Positions 11,601-23,600 of a stretch of 64,000 bases of DNA are shown here, piece by piece. The DNA is taken from NCBI RefSeq assembly GCF_020085105.1, contig NC_058062.1, forward strand, positions 5,993,945-6,057,944, given 5' to 3'. The translations under genes and the position numbers were made by a program. Source of the DNA: Siniperca chuatsi. Its lineage: Eukaryota; Chordata; Actinopteri; Centrarchiformes; Sinipercidae. The notes under the pieces were generated by a model. That model searched no databases. It was given only the letters and a program-made list of their open reading frames with translations, and was not told the DNA's origin. How positions within the stretch are numbered: the first letter of the stretch is position 1; each line of letters starts with the position of its first letter.

Positions 11601-14600
11601 CTTCCTATAGCTGATCTCCTTGGTCACAACCCTCCACAGAGAGAGAAAGCTGTGATTCTTCCACGTTTCCAGGGAAACAGCCCCGTTAAAAAGAAATAAA
11701 TTAGCGAGATAAATGAAGTAAGAGCCAAGGGTCGGCATGGAGAAAAGGCTACAGCGCTTGACCTCGTCTCTGAGTCTCGCTCCCTGTTGTTTCTCCCCTT
11801 CATTCTCACACACAAGTATTTCACTGAGGATAAGAAAGTTTTGTTACAGTTCTCTTAATTGTAGATCAGCTGGGAAAACTTTACTTGAGCTTGTCTCAGA
11901 CGCTGTGGGTCGTCAGCTCTTATAGTCTATACTTGATGCTTTATAATCTATAGTGCTTTGGCAGCATCATATTGTAAAGATTACACATTTTTGAACATAA
12001 AAGACACAACCTAAATACTAGAGCATGTACCAGTCAGCTTATTCAAACCTAGCACTAGTCTTGATAAAGAAGATACATAAATAATATTAAATAGTCGCTT
12101 TTACCTCTGCAGCTGGTGTTTGAGTACATGATGGAGATGTAACCCTCTTTACAGGAACAAACAGCCCGGCCTTTTGTATTTCTGCACGTTGTAGTGGAGA
12201 CATCACAAGGTAAAGGCTCCTGCTCACACAGGTTTGTACCTAAGACAGCGAGGATATAAAATAGGTGTATGAAAAAAAAAACCTTCTTGACATAATGTAG
12301 CCTTTGGTTCATACATGTCAGGTTCTCCTCCAAAATCAAAGACTTGGATAGTATATGAGCAGTACTTGCCTGTAAATGTACCATTAGTCAGCAATCCATT
12401 TGAGTTGGCTATAGCCTTTTTAATGGACTGATCAACAGACTCTTGAGTGGCGGTGGTGTTTTGAAAGATGTTATTTACAGTTGCTTGCACACTTCCTGGC
12501 CTAGAGAATTACAGAGAAGCCCCAAAAGAGATAAGAAATCTTTTGTAACCTGTGGCATAATATCTTTCTGCAGTAGGAGAAGGAGAAAATACTCACTCAA
12601 GTTGCACAACATCAGACTGTATATACCCTGGCTGATTTTTGAGAGCATCTCTGAGCTATGAAACAGAATAAACATGTGATTTAATGACTTAGAGAGGAGC
12701 ATTTATTATAATTATTCAACATGCTTCGTGAGCTTACAACCTACCGCTGCTGAGATCTTAGCCGCCGTCATCTGGAATATTGTCGAGGATCTGTTGCTCA
12801 TTTCATTTTCAAATGTTAAGGAGGTGAGATGAAGCTGGCCTGGGAACACTTGGGCTGAGTAAGAAGGAGGAGAGGAGAAAATAAGGCGAAAGTCGCACCG
12901 CCGACACACCCTGTTATGATTTCTGTTATGGTCATTTTTCATCTGGCCAGACATGAAATGTTATTATGTTCTTACCGGGTGCACAGCGGCCATTCAGCAG
13001 GAAGTTACCAGAGAGACACTGGCAAGTACCATTAAGACAGATGCTTTCAAGTGGACACGGGACAGAAGGACACACTGATGAGAGATGGAAGAAAAATGAA
13101 CCATCAAACAACTGACCATCAGATATATTTTTTTGTGAACACAACATTGACATATCACCTTTTAAGTTGATATGGCGAATTTGTTAGCAAAACATTGCTT
13201 ATTTGAGTATTCAGCATACGGATCATTTATTTGGAGTCATGTTTCTGGTAACCTGGCAGATGTAAGTCCAATATTCACTCTCCTTTTAGCTCAGTTTTTG
13301 GTCTCTACCAACTCCTGAGGAAAATATCTGGCTCTTTAGCTGCTAAATGCTCTACTATGTTCACCAGCTAGTCTCTAACTGTGTCTGTCTGCCGTTTGGT
13401 GCTGAGCAGGTAGTGTACAGTGGGATTTTAGAGATCTTTTGTTGAAAACAGCTGCCTGCTGTGGCCGAAAAACATTCTGAGAGCGGTCAGAGTGAGCCAA
13501 AACAGTAAAGTTGCGGTTGGATAGCTAAACAATGTGCTGAAACTCACTATATAGCTCTGTAAAGAGGAGGAGAGCTGCAGATTCAGGTGATAATTCTCTG
13601 TATGTTCATCACTATGAGCAACCCCTTTCACATTGTCTTTTGATTTTGTTATTATAAAAATATTGCTTATAGCCACTTTAACTTCCAATGCAACAAATCT
13701 TCTCTTTTTTTCCTCATTATAAACCATTTTACATATACAATAAATGAAAGTATTGTGTGTGTATGCAGGACTTAATTCCAACCAAGAAATTCAGCTGCTC
13801 ATTTCTTTCATCAGTTAAATTTTTTTGATTAATAGTGTTGTTAAAAACCTTGGGTAGGGGTGGGCGGGGCTGCTGTGGTGGAGCTGTTGGTGGTGACGTT
13901 TGTTGGTCGAAGGGTGGTGACAATGGTGGTACCAGTGCTGATGGTGGTGGTGGTGGTTGAGGCTGTTGCATTGCCACTAGCTGGTGTAGTGGAATGAGTC
14001 AAAGTCGTGGTTTCTGCAGTGTGGCCGGTCACTATAACATTAAAAACTATGTAAAAATCAGTCCAAGGACATTTAATTAGTGAACACAGCCAACATCAAT
14101 GTCTAATAATGTTACTATGATTATTTACATACAGCACATTTTCCTGTATAAAGCTGCACAAGGCAAAATTATTCGGTGGAAATTATTACTATTTACCTTA
14201 ATCTCAAATTATATCTATGAAAAGGTGTAACTTCGCCACAAATTACCTTGTTGACATTACATTAAATTATTCTATGGAGTATCTATTTTTAACAGATTAT
14301 AAATATAAATATTGGATGGGCTGTCATGTAATTTGGCACAGATATCTATGGTCCCCAGTAGATTTTTCATCAAGCGCCACCAACAAGTCAAAGTTTTCAC
14401 TTGTCCAGTGAAATATCTCAGCAACTGTTGGATAGATTGCCATGACATTTTGTAAAGACATTCATGGTACACAGAGGATGAATCTGATTTTTCCCCCAGC
14501 GCCACCACGAGGTGCAGATTTATGGTTTTCAGTGAATAGTCTCGACAACTATTGGATGGATTGCTATGTAATGTGGTACAGACATTCATGTTCCCCTCAG

Positions 14601-17600
14601 GATGAATTGTAACAACTTTGACGATCCTTTGACGAACTTTTCATCCAGCGCCACCATCAGGTAAAAAATTTCATTTGTCCAATACTTTGATTTATGACCA
14701 AAAACCTGCAAAACTAATGACATTCCCATCAGCCTCAGCTGTACTTTAGTGTATAGTGCTAATTAGCAAATGTTAGCATGCTAACAAGCTAAACTACAAT
14801 GGTGAACATGGTAAACATTATACCTTCTTAGCATCACCATGTTAGCATTGTCATTGTGAGCATGTTAGCATGCTGATGGTAGCATTGACCTCAAAGCACT
14901 GCTGTGCTAAGTACAGCCTCACAGTGCATGGCTGTAGACTCTTCGTCTTATTGACATATGCAGTTGTTTAAAGAAAAAAGGTTCAAAGGCTGTGTCATTC
15001 AGAAATCTACATTTGGAGACCTGAAATACTTGTACACTGACTTGGAATTTGCTTTTAAGGAAGTGTGACTTGACTTGGACTTTCTCCAAAAGCCTTCAAA
15101 CAGCTCTGTATTTAGCATCCCATTTGTAAAATTGCCCAGAGCAGCTGTAACTCATGGTCTTCACTGAATTCCTTCTCACCTGCATGTTATACTATATTAT
15201 TTTGTAAGAGCACACATCATCACTCATCATGCTGTTAGTCCTACCTCCTGAGGTTGTTGTTGAGGGACTAAGGGTGGTGGTATTTCCAGTGGGGGGTGTG
15301 GTGCTACTGCCTGAGGAAGTGGAAGTGGAAGTTGCTGGGAGAGAGCTGGAAGTGGAGATGGAGGTAGGTGAAGAGGATGGGGTCCAGCTGTGAGTGTTGT
15401 GTTTGTGGTGACAGTCGAGGACAAGGGTGTGGTGGTGGATGTGGGAGTCTTAGACGAGGTGTTAGTAGAGTTTGTTAGTGTAGTTGTAGTTAGTACAGCT
15501 GTAGAGGTTACCGGAGTTACTGTACTTGTACTTGCTGTGCCATTGCTGGTTTGTGTGGTCGGTGTGATTGTAAAGTTGTTGCTGGTGTGTGTGATTGGTG
15601 TGATTGTAGTTGTGGCGTTGCTGGCGTGTGTGATCGGTGTGATTGTAGTGTCATTGCTGGTGTGTGTGATCGGTGTGATTGTAAAGTCGTTGCTGGTGTG
15701 TGTGATCGGTGTGATTGTAGTGTCGTTGCTGGTGTGTGTGATCGGTGTGATTGTAGTGTCGTTGCTGGTGTGTGTGATCGGTGTGATTGTAGTGTCGTTG
15801 CTGGTGTGTGTGATCGGTGTGATTGTAGTTGTGGCATTGCTGGTGTGTGTGATCGGTGTGATTGTAGTGTCATTGCTGGTGTGTGTGATCAGTGTGATTG
15901 TAGTGTCGTTGCTGGTGTGTGTGATCGGTGTGATTGTAAAGTCGTTGCTGGTGTGTGTGATCGGTGTGATTGTAGTGTCATTGCTAGTGTGTGTGATTGG
16001 TGTGATTGTAAAGTCGTTGCTGGTGTGTGTGATCGGTGTGATTGTAGGGTCGTTGCTGGTGTGTGTGATCGGTGTGATTGTAGTTGTGGCATTGCTGGCG
16101 TGTGTGATCGGTGTGATTGTAGTGTCATTGCTGGTGTGTGTGATCGGTGTGATTGTAGTGTCATTGCTAGTGTGTGTGATTGGTGTGATTGTAAAGTCGT
16201 TGCTGGTGTGTGTGATCGGTGTGATTGTAGTGTCGTTGCTGGTGTGTGTGATCGGTGTGATTGTAGTGTCGTTGCTGGTGTGTGTGATCGGTGTGATTGT
16301 AAAGTCGTTGCTGGTGTGTGTGATCGGTGTGATTGTAGTGTCGTTGCTAGTGTGTGTGATTGGTGTGATTGTAAAGTCGTTGCTGGTGTGTGTGATCGGT
16401 GTGATTGTAGTGTCGTTGCTGGTGTGTGTGATCGGTGTGATTGTAGTGTCGTTGCTGGTGTGTGTGATCGGTGTGATTGTAGTTGTGGCATTGCTGGCGT
16501 GTGTGATCGGTGTGATTGTAAAGTCGTTGCTGGCGTGTGTGATCGGTGTGATTGTAGTGTTGTTGTTTGTGATCGTGTTTGTCGTATTTGTAGTCTCACT
16601 AGTGTTGTTGGGTTGGCTTGTCTCTGAGCTTGCAGTGGACAGTTTTGTACCACTGGTTGGAGCTGATGGAGAGTCAGTTGGGCTGCCGGTTGTGAAGTAA
16701 CTGTTCTCAGTAACAATGCTGTTGACTTTCATAGTTGTTTCTGTTATGGCATTTTCTATAGTTGCAGTAGCTACTGAGGCTGTGATGTGCTCTGTGGTGG
16801 TTGGTGGTGAAGTTGTAAAACTGCTGGTCGTGTGGTTTGCAGGAGTGGCGGATGTCTCATTGATCATTCCCCCATCGGTGGTGGAATTATGTGTCGTGGT
16901 CGCTGTCATTCCTACAGTCAAAAGCACAAAAAATAATCAGCTCATCATCTTTTCTCCCCTGGGCACATCTCAGTAAAATGTTAGGGAGTCCAAATCTGGA
17001 ATGTTAGCCACCAGAAAAAGAAGAATGTGTGGGATTTGAAAATGTCTGACTTGACCAATTTTCAATGAAAGTGTCTCAAAACTTACACCATCAAGATAAA
17101 TATGAAAAATACTACATACAAATTCTGTGGCTTTATTATTTGGCCACTTTGGGGCAGTGTAAGATATAAACACAATATTGACATAATAACGCCTCATAAA
17201 GTTGATATGGTGAATGTGTGCCTATTTACACATCAAGCAGACACAGCAACATTAGCATTCATTTGAAGTCTTGTTTGTGTCCAACAGATACATTTAAGTC
17301 TAGTATTCACTCTCTTGCTCTGTTTTTGGCTTTTTAGCTGCTAAATGCTCCACTGTGTTCACCAGCTAGTTGCTAACTTTGTTCATCTGCCATTGGTTCT
17401 GGGCAGGTAGCGTACAGGTGGTTTATCACAGCTTTTTCACTGAAAGCTGCCTGCTACTGCTGAAAATAATTCTGAGAGTGTGAGAGTCACAACAAGCAAT
17501 GCCTTTCACATACAAGTAGTCATTTGATCCATTGTTAATATACAAATATTGATTAGAGCAGCTTTAAGCTGTGTAATGTCCACATCACAGCTTAATTATG

Positions 17601-20600
17601 CATGCTAATTACTGAGTGAAATGAACGCATTAATTAGCAAATATTTCCATGTCAATGTCCTTGTATTGACATGTTCACATTCACAGCAAATGGGAGCTAT
17701 GAATATTAACTCGGTGTTCAAAATCTAGTTAGATCAACTTTCTACAGGAAGCTTGTAGTATAACATTTCTTTAATATTGTTTTTTTTTAACAGACAGATG
17801 CCAACATAAAACACAAGGTCCTGCACACTGTCCACCACAATGACAGGAAAAAAGCAAAACAAAAAGCAATTTATTTTTATTATCAAGTAAGGTACTGCTG
17901 CTTTTCATCCTTCATTTTCAAGATGACAGCTTTTGGTTTTAGTTTTTACAATGGGGTATCTAATTGGTTTCATCATTGAAGGAGCATGTTTGATTTGAAA
18001 GCTTTTCATATGATTGCACTAATAAAAGCAGAATAAGAGAAGACATTGTTAACTTTGTATCAGTTGTTAAATATATTTGATTTCTATTTAGTTGTGTGAT
18101 ATTCCAAAAATCACAGGAGTTAAAAGCTGCAGTCGCAGAGGGCAACAAGGTTGTGTCTTAAATAAACATTTAACATTGAGTGCCTAAAAAGTTGACAAAA
18201 GCGGCAACACGGCAGATAAGAATTACTGTAAGTGACGGCTGTTTACAACACCGAGATATTTAAGTCACAAGTGCCGCCAACTTAATTTGACCATCTTAAG
18301 GGGAAGAGCTGCCTCCTGTTTGTTCAGTGTGCTGCCGTGACGTCTGTTCCCATTTAGCCTGCTCCCACTCTTCGCTTTGTGTTTATGGGGGAACAGAGGA
18401 AGCCAGAGGGCAGCCTGAGGAGCGGTACAAACAGTAGGAGGTCTTTGATAAGGGCCTAGCCCGTTTACCACAGCTCCTGATCTGTATGCACTGAATGATT
18501 ACATTCAAAGAACCTTTTCAGCAGCCAGAGAGCGAACATACTATTAAGAGCCAGATGGGTGGCCGCCTTACACAAATAGTTTTTCCCAGTAAGTCATCCC
18601 AAAAGCACAAGGAAGTGGTGAGAAAATCAGAACTAATATCAGATCCTGAGGGTGATTTGATTATTTTCTCTGTGTACAAGGCCCTGTGTGACCTAATGTC
18701 TTTATTGCTTGGTAACCAAGACTCATTTAGAGATGAAAAACCACAGGCTTCACACACCCTGTGACAGCAGATTTTTATGGATACGATACGACATATACAC
18801 ACACACCCATACCCACCTTCAAAAATTACATTTTAGGGGAGTGGAATAAGACATTAATCAACCAACGATGACAGATGAGGAAGTAACAAAAGGAGGGTTA
18901 AGACATATTATAGTTTCAGGTGACGTTTTTAATGGTCATAAAGTAAAGGAGTGGCAGAGTTAAGAAGGGCTAGATCTGTTTGTGAAGCAACATAGTTTGA
19001 GATCATTGTTCTAAAACACACATGAATCAATTTGTGACTGGCTCGTCTAGATTAAGATTTACGGGCAATGGACTAATCTTACTGAATGACCAGAGATCAA
19101 GATTAATGAAAAACCTCTTAAATCAGATCCAGTTGACCCTGTTTTGATTAGCACTGTTACATTCCCTGTGTGTAACATTTTAGTGGAGTATCAATTGCAA
19201 GGACTTGTGTGTGTTTCCATGAACGACTGAGCTGAAGGTTAAACATTTCACTGTGCACCTCATTCCTGCACACCTTACATTGTGTTAAAATCTCAAAGGT
19301 TGAATTTTTATCTGCTTGTTTCAAAAATCATCACATTTTAGCCGTTTTTCAGATTCCTACCTTCCTTCCTTTATAGAAACTGGGCAGCCAGTTTCAGTTT
19401 ACACTCCATCCTGAGTGACATTAACTCTGATGGTGTGGACTCAAAGAGCCTTATCAGCTCTCTGTGTGTGTGGAGAAACCATTTTCTTATCAACACCTTT
19501 CATCTCCACATAATTGTCAGAATGGAAAGTTTACAGTGTACCAGTCTCTCTCTGCGTCTTGACTAATGATACACTTAAAGTAATCAGGAAGGACGCATCC
19601 GGACTCTTGTCTTAGTTATCAGCGCTCAATATTAGATTTATTTTTATTATTTTTTTTGTGTTTAGTGCTAATTAGCAAATGTTAGCTAACACGCTAAACT
19701 AAGATGTTGAACAACTGGATGGATTGCCATGAAATTTGGTACAGATACTGACCATCATCAGGTCAAAATTCTTGTTAAATACTTTGGTTTAAGGCCAACT
19801 ACCTGCAAAACTAATAACATTCCCATCAGCCCCAGCTGCACTTCATGTTTAGTGTTAATAAGCAAACGTTAGCATGCTAACACACTAAGATGGTATACAT
19901 GGTAAACATAATACCTGCTAAACATCAACATGTTTGATGGTATAGTCCCTCATTCGTCCAGGAATGTTCCAAAATGGTCTGAGAATGGTTGAGTTCTCAG
20001 ACCATTTTTTCACAATTGAGAATAACTCCCGGATGGGAGCCGAAACGTCTTGATTCTGAAAACAGTGTCCAGATGACTACGACTGAAACCTTTTCTACGA
20101 TCAACATGTTTGCATTGTCATTTGGTGCATGTTAGCATGCTGTTGTTAGCGTTTAGCTCAAAGCACCACTGTGCTTAAGTACAGCAGAAGCGTCAACCTC
20201 CGGGGCAAAAAAACTGAAGCCAACGCATAAGTGCCAAAAACTGAAGTTCCTCGAATGGCCAATTGAGGCTGGCTCCAAAAGCGAGTCAATCCCCATAGGG
20301 CCCCATGTTAAAATGCCCAACTTTACAGCAGAAATAAATATGTTTATAGCCTGGTACAAAAAACAGTTTGCCTCTATAGCTAATTTCCCCCTTCATGACA
20401 ACTGTGAGGGGGGTAAATATTTCAACTCACCCGTTGAAATTATATTAAGGATTAAAGTTACGCATAATTAAGGATGTGGCCATTTTGAGTGACAGGTGGA
20501 TGCCCTATCAGGTGACTTGCTGCTAGGTGGCTTCATCAACCAGGTTTCATTCAGCCCGCCGTAGCGCCACCTCTTTGCCCATTTTTGGATTAGCTGGAGT

Positions 20601-23600
20601 CAGGCACTGCCAAGATGGCGCCAGAGCCGGAGCCGGAGACGGAGCCACCAGAGCCGCCCACTTTGAGCTTCACAACGGCTCTTCAGTAACGTGTTTTATA
20701 CAGTCTCTTAGCTTGCTAGCAAGGTATCTCTCAAACAGCAAGCTACTTAGAAAACTGCAAATATCTGACACAAAGGTCTTCATACCTTCCAGTGGCATCC
20801 ATCCAGGGTTTTTTTTTCAATTCAACATCTCTTTGCAGAATCAGTGCCCAATACAATGGAGATGAATAGATAACCCACAGAATTAACGGTCTACAATTTT
20901 CATGGGAATGTTTTCCACTGGAGAAACACTCCCTATAAAAACTGTCCACAGAGAGGTGTGCAAGAATGCTCACCTCCATTGTATTGCGGCAGCAGAAATC
21001 TCAGTTAACAGCCCTGATTTGGTAACCTAACGGTTACATTTGTCCTTGATGTGGCAAGAACTAAATTAATGCCAGATTTGACAACCATGCCATCAAAGCA
21101 TTATTTCAGTTTGAACATTAGGGTGCACAGAGATTAATGTCTTGGCAGCAGTGATGAGTTATGAAATCCAATGGTGTACTTTTCAGTAAACTACTGTCAT
21201 CCTTATCACCTACTACTACAGCTAAGCCTGTTACAAGCAGAGCACAACAGAGAGGAAGAAATGCTATTGTTTGTCATTCTTTATTCAGCCTCATCTGTCA
21301 GTACTGCCAATGGAAAACAAATATGAGAGGGTTTTTTGGGTTTGAGTTCCCTAAATTCTTGCGGTGCATGGAGTGCACATTTTGATATGAGATTAGCATT
21401 ACAGTGTCATTACTACACTGACCTTGTAAAGGCTCAGTTGTTTCCATGCAGCCTTCACATGCAGTGATTATGGTCTGATTATTGTGTGATGTTGCTAATA
21501 GAACAATGCTGCAGCTGACACCTTGAAAATATTATCTTGAACAAAGGCTCCTGACATGCTGAGGTATTTCTGATATCTACCTACAAGTCATAAATAATCC
21601 AGATAAAGATACCGAGAGAAAGTTATGGTCTCATCATAAAAACACTGTCTATTTATGGACACGGGGAAGAATGTGAGTGTGCATGAACAATCACAGTAGT
21701 TCTCCTTCCAATGTCATTTTCACAGTGCTGTTTCTCTATTCCCATTTACATGGAACTATCAGCCATAAGTACACATAATCAACTGTGACACATTTCATAG
21801 ACAGTCTATGATGCCCTAGTCAAACACTGATACAACAATAGCTGCAACAATGTGTATTTAAACTTCTCCAACTTCACCACAGACCATATCATTTCTTAAA
21901 CTACGTGTTAGCAGCAACGCCTTTGTTTTTGTGACTTTGACAAGGCTGCTAGTCAATTTTCTAGGTCTCCTGTGATGGTGAAGTTACCCATACTGGAAAG
22001 GTTTATAAAACCCATATGAGACAATGTAAACAGACAGTCAGTTAGTGTAATATACTTGAAACAGTGGAGTAATTAAGAGCACACTCTGTCTTGCACGTCT
22101 AACAGGGAGCCTTGTCTCTAAGGATTTAACCTACAGCCGGATAATCCCCTGCAGACACAAAAGGGATGACTGGGTCAGGCAGGGTGACAAGTGGGTCTAA
22201 GGTCGGCCTGCGAGCACACACTCAGGAGGATGTGGATGAGAAGGTCCGGCTTTACCCACTGAGTCCAACTCTAGTAAGAATGCCTGCTACTTGTTTTGAC
22301 AAACAATAACTGTACTGAAGCCATTTAAAAGCTGCCATGCCTCTTCACCTCTATCTTTCCCTTTCTTTTCTCAACATAGACATCAATCAAGTGCAGTGTG
22401 GGAGTGTATCTGTTGTGAAGGAGATGTCTGCTTCCAGCTGTCAAAGCTTTGCTTCAAATCACTAACAGAAACAGAGAGACAGAGCCAGATAGACTTTAGT
22501 GTTGATGCTTGTGTTTCAGCGCAGCGCTGCACTTCAGGGGATTTCTATTCATGCGACACAATAGCACTCCTGTGAAGTACCTGCTCATGATCTGACTGTC
22601 AGATCCAGTTCCCCCAACTCAAATCCTCAACTTCCCGTCCACACTGCCGCTCCTCGAGAATAAATCCTTGTCTATATTGATAACAGACACCTCTGTGCCA
22701 GGGCCAGAGCTCCCAGAAGGTTTCCTGAGTAGACCAGAGAGCTACAGACAAACACTCTCCTGGTTTCTCAATGTCGCCGTTGAAATATTTCCAGTTTATT
22801 GTTGGGATTAGGGGAAAGTGCGTTCCTGAAATAGTTCTTTATTGCATCCAGCAGCACTGCAAGAAGGACGGACCTGATTAAGAATGCACACAGAACAAGA
22901 GATGAACTGACAGGTTGTGACCCAACAGTCAGGAAAAACCTGAGGCCAAAAGGCAGCATCTCATTAGGAGACAGAGGAGTTATGTGGAGAGCTGACCTAT
23001 AGTCGTGTGTGTGTGTGTGTAGTGCCTGTGTTTCAGAAATCATGCCGTATGACATCTGAAACAAACTGATTAAAGACAAAAATGCTGGAGGCATACAGCT
23101 CACAGCTAATTACTGGTCACACTTTGGGTCCCTTTGCCAGCTAATGAGCATGAACATTTCTTACATACTGCTTTATGACCTCCTGGTATTTAAAGGTGCC
23201 CATCCCTGCCTTACAAAACCTCAAGGTACACCAACAGATACACACAGGTCAGCATCCTTCAGCTTTCATTGCTGAGGGAAAACCAGGCCTGAGGGCTGCC
23301 ACATCAAAGCCCCACAGCTGACGCCGGGTCACCAGGAGCGACCTCACATGACTGAGAGGAAGCTTTTATTTTCATAAACCAACAGTCTGTCATCCTGCTG
23401 AGTGTCTCTTGTGAACAGTCCTGATCAGAGAACACACTGAGGCCTGAAAGGGTGGAGGTGAAGGGCTGAGCAATAAGGCTGAAGTCAATATCCCAATATT
23501 ATTAAAAACACATTTTCTTCCCAATGTGGATATATACCCTTAGTTAGAGCTGAAACCATTAGACAACTTATCTATAAATAAATTGCCAACTTTTTGATAA

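Noticed and set aside
12224..12370. Extension of mucin exon 7 through GKYCSYTIQVFDFGGEP to a GT near 12280
   Set aside because: It would leave an intron of about 40 bp and odd aromatic sequence. The GC donor gives a normal intron and the same phase.
14760..14900. Recurrent ttagcatgctaac words as a possible regulatory or CRISPR-like array
   Set aside because: They are internal words of the family A interspersed repeat found at four places. There is no regular spacer structure.
15390..16700. Long plus-strand open frames (436 and 358 codons, Val/Ile/Cys-rich) and extra minus-strand frames across the mucin exon
   Set aside because: The repeat unit is a multiple of three without stops in several frames, so any frame stays open. 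Only the Ser/Thr frame has spliced context and sequons.
20527..20865. Arg/Ala-rich 112-codon frame
   Set aside because: It lies wholly inside a dispersed teleost repeat, with no splice or conservation evidence.
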